A DNA stretch of 12,249 nt, from the NCBI GenBank assembly GCA_025464425.1, contig JAODGV010000029.1, positions 1 through 12,249 of the forward strand, in the 5' to 3' direction. The translations under genes and the position numbers were made by a program. Shown here piece by piece: positions 6,616 through 12,249 of this stretch. Each line of letters opens with the position of its first letter. Within the stretch, counting starts at the first letter, position 1. Source of the DNA: Methanosarcinales archaeon. Lineage in GTDB: Archaea > Halobacteriota > Syntropharchaeia > Alkanophagales > Methanospirareceae. Below the pieces are notes generated by a model, which saw nothing but the letters and a program-made list of their open reading frames with translations, was not told where the DNA came from and made no database searches.

Positions 6616-7591
6616 TCGGCGTGTGAAATACACCTTTCTCGGTGATTAGCGCTTCTATCAGCTCGAAGGGTGTGAAATCGAATGCAGGATTATAAACTCT
6701 CACATCCGCCGGTGCTATCTGTGTGTCGCCGCAGTATATGAGCTCCTCGGGACTGCGCTCCTCTATTTCTATCTCTTCATAGCCATGCTCGAGGTCGAAC
6801 GAGGAAGTGGGTGCAGCAACATAGAAGGGTATTCCATGCTCTTTTGCCAGTACAGCGTGCATATACGTGCCTATCTTGTTTATCACACCCTCTTTAACCA
6901 CCCTGTCAGCGCCCACTATCACACGGTTCACCATGCCTTCTCGCATCACCGCAGCACTCATACTGTCTGTGATGAGAGTAACCGGTATTTTATCCTGCAT
7001 CAGTTCCCATGTGGTGAGTCTCGAACCCTGGTTCAGCGGTCTCGTCTCACATGCTATCACCTCTATATGCTTACCACGCGATATCGCTGTTCTTATTACA
7101 CCGAGTGCTGTGCCCCAGTCAACACATGCGAGCCTGCCCGCGTTGCAATGCGTCAGTACGACATCGCCATCTTCAAGGAGCTCACTGCCATAATCGCCTA
7201 TCCTGCGATTGACTGCGATATCCTCCTCTATGAGCCGGTTCGCTTCCGCAAGTGCGAGCTTTTCCTTCTCCTCGGGTGTCTTGCCCCGCTTCGCTGCACT
7301 GTATGCACGATCAATACCGTAGAACAGGTTCACGGCTGTGGGTCGCGCTTTCTTCAATTTCATTAAATAACGCTCAATCTCTTCTCCTTCAGTCGCGGTC
7401 TTACATGCCAGGACGACACCGAGTGCGCCAGCAATGCCAAGAGCGGGTGCACCACGGACTTTTAATTCCTTTATCGCTTCTATCAGTTCTTCCACTCGCT
7501 CACAGTACACCACTTCATACTCGACTGGCAGTCGCGTCTGATCTATCAGCCGTACCGCCGCTCTATCATCATCCCAGTCAATCGTTCTCAT
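6602..7591 (-). CDS. mtnA: MtnA-family S-methyl-5-thioribose-1-phosphate isomerase
   Basis: Aldose-ketose isomerase of the MtnA/eIF2B-like family, converting 5-methylthioribose-1-phosphate to the ribulose form in methylthioadenosine or 5-deoxyadenosine salvage. The 329-residue product carries RGAPALGIAGA (46-56), the catalytic cysteine in THCNAG (C149), ETRPLNQGSRLTTWEL (182-197), the catalytic aspartate in GADRV (D229), NKIGTY (238-243) and the closing PFELIEALITEKGV. The NQGSRLT/WEL block and the long C-terminus favour MtnA over the related archaeal ribose-1,5-bisphosphate isomerase or aIF2B subunits, though the substrate is inferred. It is convergent with the DUF89 gene (14-nt overlap) and lies 98 bp downstream of pan on the same strand. 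Confidence 0.9.
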   Translation of the reverse strand: MRTIDWDDDRAAVRLIDQTRLPVEYEVVYCERVEELIEAIKELKVRGAPALGIAGALGVVLACKTATEGEEIERYLMKLKKARPTAVNLFYGIDRAYSAAKRGKTPEEKEKLALAEANRLIEEDIAVNRRIGDYGSELLEDGDVVLTHCNAGRLACVDWGTALGVIRTAISRGKHIEVIACETRPLNQGSRLTTWELMQDKIPVTLITDSMSAAVMREGMVNRVIVGADRVVKEGVINKIGTYMHAVLAKEHGIPFYVAAPTSSFDLEHGYEEIEIEERSPEELIYCGDTQIAPADVRVYNPAFDFTPFELIEALITEKGVFHTPIKLI

Positions 7592-7689
7592 GTCCGTAGT
7601 AGGAACTTCAATCCCAATAAAAAGCGGGATAACAGCGTTCTGAGGAATGTTTAATTGTGTGGCTCCGCACGTGCAAATATAAGCAATCT
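7592..7689 (-). promoter_or_regulatory. pan-mtnA spacer: probable mtnA TATA box and leader stem-loop
   Basis: On the minus strand CTTATATTT at 7675-7683 is a reasonable TATA box just past the pan stop. It would give mtnA its own promoter with a leader of about 60 nt. Within that leader ATCCC and GGGAT (7611-7630) can pair around a 10-nt T-rich loop. The stem-loop may instead act at the 3' end of the pan transcript, since the loop holds a run of five T on that strand. Either role is weakly supported. Confidence 0.3.
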
Positions 7690-8907
7690 CTAAGCAAACA
7701 TAACCCCCATCTCTTTCACATTAGCCATGTACTCCCTCTGAGAGTTCATCACTTTCTTTATCGCCTGCTCGAATTCTTCCATCCCCACCGCCTTCTTATT
7801 TCGCTTCACGGTTAACATGCCTGCTTCTGTTGCTATCGCTTTTATTTCAGCACCGGTGGCACCATCAGTAAGTGCAGCCAGTTTCAACAGATCAACATCC
7901 TTCTTCAACTTCAATCTGGAGGTGTGTATCCGGAATATCTCCACCCTTCCTTCCGTATCCGGCACAGGTATCTCTATAACTCTATCGAACCTGCCAGGGC
8001 GTAGTAGCGCGGGGTCGAGGATGTCCGGTCGGTTTGTAGCACCTATTATTCGTACATTACCCCGGGGATCGAACCCGTCTATCTCAGCCAGTAACTGCAT
8101 CAGAGTACGCTGTACCTCGCGCTCGCCTGAACTACCATCTTCCATTCGTCTCGCTGCTATTGCATCAATCTCGTCAATGAACAGTATAGAAGGTGCTTTC
8201 TCTTTCGCCAGTGTGAAGAGCTCACGTACCATACGCGCACCTTCACCTATGTATTTCTGTACCAGTTCGGAGCCCACGACCCTTATGAAAGTCGCAGATG
8301 TGCGGTTCGCAACCGCTTTGGCGAGTAGCGTCTTACCCGTACCGGGCAAGCCGATGAGGAGAACACCCTTCGGTGGCTCAACGCCTATACGCTCAAAACG
8401 CTCAGGGGCAGTAAGAGGCAGTTCAACAACCTCCCTTATCTCCTCTATCTGGTCCTGCAGCCCACCTATCATCGAATAGTCCACATCTGGCGACTCTATT
8501 ACCTCCATGCTGTACACAAGCGGGTCCTTCGCCGAGGGTAGCACGCTCACCACCGCCAGAGACTGCTGATTCAGCGCTACACGGGCACCCGGTACAATCT
8601 CGCTCGATTCGCACTGCGTGTAGGTCACGAGAAACTGGGGTCCCGTACTGCTCCTCACCACCACATGTTTATCGTCTATTACACTTACTACGGTTGCAAC
8701 CAGCAGAGGAGGTGCGCGTAATTTCTCCAGTTCTGCCCGTAATCGCTTTATCTCGCGTTCATACCGGATTCGCATCTCCTGATAATATCTGCCCTCCTGT
8801 TCTATCTTCTCCAGCCTGTCACGGAGCAGAATGTTCGCTTCCTCCAGCTGCCGCATCTTATCCAGAAGAAATCGTGAGTATCCTTCGTCATATGAAACTG
8901 ACTTCAT
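7690..8907 (-). CDS. pan: Proteasome-activating nucleotidase PAN (AAA+ ATPase)
   Basis: Hexameric ATPase that unfolds proteins and feeds them to the 20S proteasome. The 405-residue product has an N-terminal coiled coil (about 10-65), an OB domain (about 67-130) and one AAA+ domain. Walker A is GLPGTGKT (186-193; leucine where GPPGTGKT is usual), the pore loop is KYIGEG (Y219-I220-G221), Walker B is ILFIDEID (241-248), sensor 1 is GATN (289-292), and the arginine-finger region is LLRPGRFDR (301-309). The C-terminus is M-F-A, so the usual hydrophobic-Tyr-X proteasome docking tail has phenylalanine instead of tyrosine. AGGTGG lies just before the ATG, with a TATA-like TTTATAT about 35 nt upstream. 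It is divergent from the MBF1 gene. Confidence 0.95.
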   Translation of the reverse strand: MKSVSYDEGYSRFLLDKMRQLEEANILLRDRLEKIEQEGRYYQEMRIRYEREIKRLRAELEKLRAPPLLVATVVSVIDDKHVVVRSSTGPQFLVTYTQCESSEIVPGARVALNQQSLAVVSVLPSAKDPLVYSMEVIESPDVDYSMIGGLQDQIEEIREVVELPLTAPERFERIGVEPPKGVLLIGLPGTGKTLLAKAVANRTSATFIRVVGSELVQKYIGEGARMVRELFTLAKEKAPSILFIDEIDAIAARRMEDGSSGEREVQRTLMQLLAEIDGFDPRGNVRIIGATNRPDILDPALLRPGRFDRVIEIPVPDTEGRVEIFRIHTSRLKLKKDVDLLKLAALTDGATGAEIKAIATEAGMLTVKRNKKAVGMEEFEQAIKKVMNSQREYMANVKEMGVMFA

Positions 8908-8959
8908 CTTACCACCTGATATTTACTTCTCTCTTTGCACCATATAAATAATAAAGGCT
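8908..8959. promoter_or_regulatory. Divergent pan / MBF1 promoter region
   Basis: This 52-bp spacer must hold both promoters. For pan (minus) TTTATAT at about 8940-8946 lies about 35 nt before the start and is followed by an AGGTGG Shine-Dalgarno at about 8912-8917. For MBF1 (plus) GATATTTAC at about 8919-8927 is at suitable distance, and AAAGG lies shortly before its ATG. The two TATA candidates interleave, so initiation in one direction could interfere with the other. Inference from spacing only. Confidence 0.45.
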
Positions 8960-9355
8960 ATGGAGTGTGAGATATGCGGCGCAGAGATAAAAGGGCGTGC
9001 ATACTCTATCAATATAGGTACTTCAAAGCTCAAGGTATGCGAAGCCTGTGCACGGTATGGCGTGGCGGCGGTACCGGATAATAGCGCTGCGAGTACTACA
9101 ACCACAGGAATGCCCGTACAGAAGAAGCGGCTGTATGAGCAGATGGATCTGGAGATAGAAGAAGAGGTTGAGCTGGTGGATTATGGTCGGAGAGTGAAGG
9201 CGGCGCGTGAGAAAGCGGGCTTGAAGCAGGAGGAGCTCGCGAAGATGATTAATGAGAAGCAGTCATTGCTCCGAAAGATCGAGAATGAGGAGATGATCCC
9301 GACAGAGGAACTGCGGATGAAGATAGAGCGAGTTCTGAAACCTTACTTCGGATGA
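8960..9355 (+). CDS. Archaeal multiprotein bridging factor 1 (aMBF1), zinc-ribbon plus HTH
   Basis: Homologue of the eukaryotic co-activator MBF1; in archaea it has been linked to the translating ribosome and possibly to transcription. The 131-residue product has an N-terminal zinc ribbon (C3, C6, C27, C30), a flexible Ser/Thr-rich linker (about 40-55), an acidic stretch and a Cro/C1-type helix-turn-helix with YGRRVKAAREKAGLKQEELAKMINEKQSLLRKIENEEMIP (about 75-114, quoted in parts: YGRRVKAAREKAGL, then KQEELAKMINEKQ, then IENEEMIP). The chain stops soon after the HTH and appears shorter than many archaeal homologues. Its stop codon overlaps the next start (ATGA), so it is translationally coupled to the kinase gene. 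It is divergent from pan. Confidence 0.92.
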   Translation: MECEICGAEIKGRAYSINIGTSKLKVCEACARYGVAAVPDNSAASTTTTGMPVQKKRLYEQMDLEIEEEVELVDYGRRVKAAREKAGLKQEELAKMINEKQSLLRKIENEEMIPTEELRMKIERVLKPYFG

Positions 9356-9966
9356 CGGTAGTGATAAAGATAGGAGGGAGCCTGATAGAGTACGGTAGAG
9401 AAATCATTCGTCATCTGAACGATTTTGCCGCGGGTAAGTCTCTTGTGGTGGTACCTGGTGGTGGACCATTCGCAATGACCGTCCGGGGACTCGCAGATCA
9501 GGTATCAGATGAAGCAGCACACTGGATGGCGGTGCTTGCAATGCACCAGTATGGCATTTTCCTCGCTAATGGTGAGTACCCGGTGGCAGAGAGCATGGAA
9601 GAGATAGAGAAAAGCGGTGTAACCATACTATTACCGTACAAAATATTGAAAACTGATGATCTTTTACCGCATACATGGGACGTTACATCAGATACAATAG
9701 CGGCATTCGTGGCTTATAAACTCGGCAAGAAGTGCTTCATAAAATTGACAGACGTGGATGGGATACTGAACGGCGTGGGCGAAGTGATGAAGGAGGTGTA
9801 TCTGAGGGATGTACGTGCGGGCAGCACATGTGTTGATAATGCACTGCCTGGCTTTCTGCTCCGGCACGGTATGCAATGCATAATAGTCAATGGTAAGTAT
9901 CCAGAGAGGGTGAAGGCAATACTCGAAGGTAAATATAATGACACATGCTGCACGATACTCCGCTGA
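9352..9966 (+). CDS. mfnE: Amino-acid-kinase family protein, MfnE-like (methanofuran biosynthesis kinase)
   Basis: Small archaeal member of the aspartate/glutamate/uridylate kinase fold. The 204-residue product has KIGGS (6-10), the phosphate-binding PGGGPF (35-40), HTWDVTSD (107-114) and KLTDVDGI (131-138). The HxWDVTSD and KLTDVDGI combination is characteristic of MfnE, which phosphorylates 5-(aminomethyl)-3-furanmethanol phosphate to the diphosphate used to build methanofuran, the C1 carrier of methanogens and methane oxidisers. Substrate assignment is from family resemblance. Its ATG overlaps the MBF1 stop (ATGA), and its TGA is directly followed by the convergent primase stop with no spacer. 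Confidence 0.85.
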   Translation: MTVVIKIGGSLIEYGREIIRHLNDFAAGKSLVVVPGGGPFAMTVRGLADQVSDEAAHWMAVLAMHQYGIFLANGEYPVAESMEEIEKSGVTILLPYKILKTDDLLPHTWDVTSDTIAAFVAYKLGKKCFIKLTDVDGILNGVGEVMKEVYLRDVRAGSTCVDNALPGFLLRHGMQCIIVNGKYPERVKAILEGKYNDTCCTILR

Positions 9967-11133
9967 TTATCCCTCCAGTTCGGCAGCACCACGGCACATG
10001 AAATACATTGCCACATATTCAGGTAAGGTAACAGTCTCACCCTCTTCCAGCCGGTAGTGTTCACCCTTCAGCTTTATGTATGTGTTACGCGTTGCCCTTA
10101 TTCTGGTATCGGAATCGCCGAACACAACCGCATCTTCCAGTGGCTGGAAGTCCGCTAAGGAATCGATTTCAAGTGGTTTCACCACCAGACTTGACTTGCC
10201 ATGGAGTGAAGATGGCAGTCGAATGAGCCGTTTGATGTCGGAAGTGACAGGTTCGTCTGGTCGGTCTGCCGATTCCACGCAGACCGTTCTGGTTACCGAT
10301 CTCGCTATACCTGCCCATACAGCCGGTATTCGTGAGAATTTCGGTATCTGACCATTTTCTATACGATTCATCACGGTCTCGTCCCGTGCTATCCGGATAA
10401 CATCCTTTGCCTGTCGCTTATCCATGCCCGTAGCTTTTCTTATGCTTACGAGTGCTTCCTCATCTGGCATATCCGCGATATCGTGCAAGAACCTGATCAA
10501 GCCGTTGAGCAATCTCTTACCCCAGCCTTCTGATATCAATATCTGGTTGCCATCACCGGAGGGTTTCAGGAACGCATCCAGCTCCAGTCCGGTCGCAGTG
10601 ATATAATCGAGTATTTCACGCCGCTCTGTGCTACCAAGTTGTCGCACGCTGTTTTCTGTTATATGGATATGGTAGCCCCGCGAGCCGGAGAATACCACTT
10701 CCAGATCGCTTTCATCAAATCCAAAATCGTTAATGAGGAAGTCAATCAATTTCTGTGTCTCGCGCTTCACCAGTTCCAGCAGAGCCTCATACGAGTACTT
10801 CTCCTGATCACTCACTATGTGATCGGCATCGAGGTCGAAGATGAGGTCAGCGCCGAGCCATTCCTTCCTGCCCATCGGCGCGGCTGGATACTTATAGATG
10901 GCGGCAGAGTGATATACGTGTGCGGGTGCATTCTCGCGTATGTAATTCGTGAGTTCCACATCGGTATTGAAGGCTTTGTGCCTTCGCATCACGACTTTAG
11001 CCGGATAATACCGGTCAAAATGGACAAAGCCCCATTCACGCATCCATACCTCGCCCGGGAGCTTCAGTCGCGCATGATTATAATACCGCCGGAATCCAGC
11101 ATGCACGAACCGCCTCGTCTCTTCGTTCATCAT
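9967..11133 (-). CDS. priS: DNA primase small (catalytic) subunit PriS
   Basis: Catalytic subunit of the archaeal/eukaryotic-type primase that makes RNA or DNA primers with PriL. The 388-residue product has GFRRYYNHA and the basic N-terminal region, the catalytic D-x-D in LIFDLDADHI (D100, D102), FSGSRGYHIHI (148-158), and the third acidic motif TSDIKRLIRLPSSLHGKSSL (297-316, D299). Length is typical. Between the D-x-D motif and SGSRGYH there is no cysteine, so the zinc-binding cluster found here in some primases is absent; the whole chain has only C285 and C380. Two adjacent ATGs at 11133 and 11130 could both start it. No PriL gene is in the window. Confidence 0.95.
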   Translation of the reverse strand: MMNEETRRFVHAGFRRYYNHARLKLPGEVWMREWGFVHFDRYYPAKVVMRRHKAFNTDVELTNYIRENAPAHVYHSAAIYKYPAAPMGRKEWLGADLIFDLDADHIVSDQEKYSYEALLELVKRETQKLIDFLINDFGFDESDLEVVFSGSRGYHIHITENSVRQLGSTERREILDYITATGLELDAFLKPSGDGNQILISEGWGKRLLNGLIRFLHDIADMPDEEALVSIRKATGMDKRQAKDVIRIARDETVMNRIENGQIPKFSRIPAVWAGIARSVTRTVCVESADRPDEPVTSDIKRLIRLPSSLHGKSSLVVKPLEIDSLADFQPLEDAVVFGDSDTRIRATRNTYIKLKGEHYRLEEGETVTLPEYVAMYFMCRGAAELEG

Positions 11134-11250
11134 TACACGTGCTTATTTTCAGTCATGATTCTGCTCTTCTTGCTCTTCTTAAACACCCGCACATTTCAGC
11201 GGTATATTTTAATAGTAAACATAATATAATTAGAATAGCTATTAATAGAG
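11134..11250. promoter_or_regulatory. priS / tRNA-Lys divergent spacer with tRNA TATA box
   Basis: ATAATATAATTA at 11221-11232 sits about 20-30 bp before the tRNA 5' end, as expected for the tRNA promoter. For priS (minus) the best TATA candidate is the AT-rich TATTAAAATATA at about 11203-11214, giving a leader of about 45 nt; it may partly overlap the tRNA promoter. A perfect tandem GCTCTTCTT pair lies at 11163-11180. I see no other gene in this stretch. Confidence 0.5.
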
Positions 11251-11324
11251 GGGCCGGTAGCTCAGAAAGGTAGAGCAGCAGGCTCTTAACCTGCCCGTCG
11301 GGGGTTCAAATCCCTCCCGGCCCG
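11251..11324 (+). tRNA. tRNA-Lys (anticodon CUU)
   Basis: A 74-nt cloverleaf with every stem paired: acceptor GGGCCGG with CCGGCCC (7 bp), D-stem GCTC/GAGC, anticodon stem GCAGG/CCTGC enclosing loop CTCTTAA with anticodon CTT at 11285-11287, a 5-nt variable loop, and T-stem GGGGG/CCCTC (one G-U pair) around loop TTCAAAT. The discriminator is G; no CCA is encoded and no intron is present. No T-rich terminator follows; instead the sequence runs straight into the DUF4143 frame, so the original 3' flank may have been replaced. Confidence 0.97.
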
Positions 11325-11972
11325 TTGATTGATGAAGGGTGTTGGAAAGGCATGGGAAGGGATGCTCACAATATAGTTATTCCGGAAAATATCTGCAAAT
11401 CCCAAGCTCCAGGCTACAAATTCCAAATAATATCCAACAATAAAATTCCAATGACCAAAACAGGAGTTTCTATGAACTACGATGCGCTATCAAGGGATTT
11501 GAAGCGGAGCAAACCCACAATCATCAACTACATCTCTTATCTCGAATATGCACTGATACTGAGACGTGTGCGCAACCTCAGACCGGGCTTAATGGCAACC
11601 TCGAGGAAGATGAGGAAGGTATATCCCACTAATGTCGCGTTCGCTCGTATCTTCGCTCCTGAGAGCAGTCCCGGAATCGGAAGAGTGATAGAAACTGTCA
11701 TTTTACAGGAATTAGATGCTGAATACTACTTCCGTGATAATACCACGGAGATTGATTTCATACTGAAGAATGGGAGGATTGTACCTGTTGAGGTGAAGTA
11801 CGGTAAGAAAGTGGAACTCAAACAGTTCACGCGTGCTTTGAATAAAATCGGACTCGATTATGGATTCGTGATCACCAGAGACATCTACAAGGAGGAGAAA
11901 ATAAATGGAAAGCGAATACTGATGGTACCCGCATGGGCGTTCGTGCTGTTTAAAGACGAGTTTATTCGATAA
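11325..11972 (+). pseudogene. C-terminal remnant of an AAA-type ATPase with DUF4143 domain
   Basis: The frame is open from a TTG directly after the tRNA, but recognisable homology begins only near 11463 (GVSMNYDALSRDL, residue 47 on). From there it is a DUF4143 C-terminal domain: a winged-helix-like part with SKPTIINYISYLEYALILRR and KVYPTNVAFARIF, then the nuclease-like fold with E-I-D-F-I-L and V-P-V-E-V-K-Y-G followed by GFVITRD. In the intact family this follows a P-loop ATPase of about 200 residues with Walker A and B; both are missing here. Residues before 47 come from a TTCCAA-rich repeat plus unrecognised sequence. I conclude it is a truncated fossil, though a short product from ATG 11451 or 11472 could still be made. 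Intact members often occur in mobile or toxin-like contexts of unclear function. Confidence 0.82.
11385..11462. repeat. AT-rich TTCCAA/CAAATCCCAA dispersed-repeat-like element
   Basis: This 78-bp stretch has repeated short words: CAAATCCCAAGC, CAAATTCCAAATA, ATATCCAACAA, AAATTCCAATGACC, ending ACCAAAAC. The style resembles a family of dispersed intergenic elements I know from many environmental bacterial and archaeal genomes, whose opposite strand begins GTTTTGGTCATTGGAATTT. Its right end coincides with the point where DUF4143 homology starts, so it marks the junction of the truncated gene. Copy number in this genome cannot be judged from one window. Confidence 0.55.
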
Positions 11973-12001
11973 ATCTTTATTCCCAAAGTTCCGCAGTTTG
12001 T

Positions 12002-12043
12002 TTTGTATTTTGCACTTTGCACTTTGCACTTTGCATTTTGCAT
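12002..12043. repeat. Heptanucleotide tandem repeat (six units)
   Basis: Six head-to-tail 7-mers: TTTGTAT, then TTTGCAC three times, then TTTGCAT twice. It fills most of the 85-bp gap between the DUF4143 remnant (ends 11972) and the cas2 stop (12058). It has no unique spacers and a 7-nt period, so it is not a CRISPR array. It may be a replication-slippage microsatellite or a dispersed heptamer repeat of the kind seen in intergenic DNA of other prokaryotes. No function can be read from it. Confidence 0.85.
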
Positions 12044-12057
12044 TATCGCCACAGCGA

Positions 12058-12249
12058 TTATATTATGCACCCGATATCTGCCTTCTCTACGCCCATCGTC
12101 TCGACCTTCACCTGCTCTTTCGTTCTGAATGTATAGAATCTTATAGAATCTTCATCCTCATGCATCATCTCTTTAATATCATGTTTTATCCTTTTGAACT
12201 GCGAGTCCGTGAGCTCGCCTTCAAACACCGAGTTCTGCACCCAGTCTAA
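12058..12249 (-). CDS. cas2: CRISPR-associated protein Cas2 (partial; N-terminus beyond the right edge)
   Basis: Cas2 is the small structural partner of the Cas1 integrase in spacer acquisition. The visible 63 C-terminal residues read LDWVQNSVFEGELTDSQF and then SIRFYTFRTKEQVKVETMG, ending in GCII. The W-V-Q-N-S-V-F-E-G-E-L block is the best-conserved Cas2 signature, and the following helix and RFYTFR strand fit the ferredoxin-like fold. About 20-25 N-terminal residues, including the first strand with the conserved aspartate, lie outside the window. The GTG at 12240-12238 is an internal valine, not the start, because the frame and the homology continue upstream. cas1 and other cas genes are expected beyond the edge; no CRISPR array lies downstream of cas2 within this window. 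Confidence 0.93.
   Translation of the reverse strand, partial: LDWVQNSVFEGELTDSQFKRIKHDIKEMMHEDEDSIRFYTFRTKEQVKVETMGVEKADIGCII

Noticed and set aside
7605..7630. TTCAATCCC-like stretch resembling part of an archaeal CRISPR repeat
   Set aside because: Single copy with no second repeat at spacer distance; better explained as a small stem-loop in the pan-mtnA spacer.
7817..8479. 220-aa plus-strand ORF opposite pan
   Set aside because: Antisense shadow of the AAA+ domain; Ser/Ile/Arg-rich with no motif or ribosome-binding site.
11125..11150. C-box-like ATGATGA near an ACTGA D-box on the minus strand (possible C/D guide RNA)
   Set aside because: The boxes are in the wrong order, and ATGATGA is simply the double start codon of priS.
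11163..11180. Tandem GCTCTTCTT pair, similar to the CTTCTT-rich DNA encoding the S3 acidic tail (about 1340-1372)
   Set aside because: Both are low-complexity pyrimidine runs; the shared words are expected by composition, so I do not infer a common origin.
10639..11229. 196-aa plus-strand ORF opposite priS
   Set aside because: Antisense to a clearly recognised primase, extends over its promoter, and shows no family resemblance.
12058..12240. Reading the GTG at 12240 as the start of a 60-residue protein
   Set aside because: The frame continues upstream to the window edge with L-D-W, which completes the Cas2 signature, so the gene is cut by the window rather than short.

Overview
The window is a piece of an archaeal chromosome. 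The evidence is archaeal-type ribosomal proteins in the S10/spc order with aIF1 and an RNase P protein embedded between L29 and S17, a proteasome-activating nucleotidase (PAN), archaeal MBF1, archaeal primase small subunit PriS, a methanofuran-pathway type kinase (MfnE-like), TATA-box promoters, and a tRNA-Lys without an encoded CCA end. The MfnE-like gene points to a methanogen or an anaerobic methane/alkane oxidiser of the Euryarchaeota/Halobacteriota. The exact lineage cannot be fixed from this sequence alone.

Layout: (1) 1-182 carries the C-terminal scrap of a DDE-type transposase exactly where rpl14 would normally follow rps17. (2) 183-5654, all on the minus strand, is one ribosomal operon read from right to left: L3, L4, L23, L2, S19, L22, S3, L29, aIF1, Rnp1 (Rpp29), S17. 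Genes overlap by 4-8 nt or are almost contiguous from L22 onward. Its promoter lies in 5655-5727, which also serves a divergent gene and holds a perfect 7-bp inverted repeat over the probable L3 transcription start. (3) 5728-7591 holds two convergent, overlapping genes: a DUF89/ARMT1-like metal phosphatase (+) and an MtnA-family sugar-phosphate isomerase (-). (4) 7690-9966 has PAN (-) divergent from an MBF1-mfnE-like pair (+) whose ORFs overlap by ATGA. PriS (-, 9967-11133) abuts mfnE tail to tail with no spacer.

(5) 11134-12249 looks different: a tRNA-Lys(CUU) gene, then directly a DUF4143 ATPase remnant lacking its whole ATPase half, fused to a short TTCCAA-rich element resembling dispersed repeats of environmental genomes. 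A 42-bp heptamer tandem repeat follows, then the C-terminal two thirds of a Cas2 protein running off the right edge. This end reads as a tRNA-anchored border between housekeeping chromosome and an accessory CRISPR-Cas region.

Functionally most of the window is core information processing (translation, tRNA/RNase P, transcription co-activation, replication priming, protein degradation), with three metabolic enzymes in between. The two edges hold mobile or accessory debris. I did not find a complete undescribed multi-gene system. The strongest leads are the rearranged ends of the ribosomal operon and of the tRNA-Lys locus, and the dyad at the ribosomal promoter.
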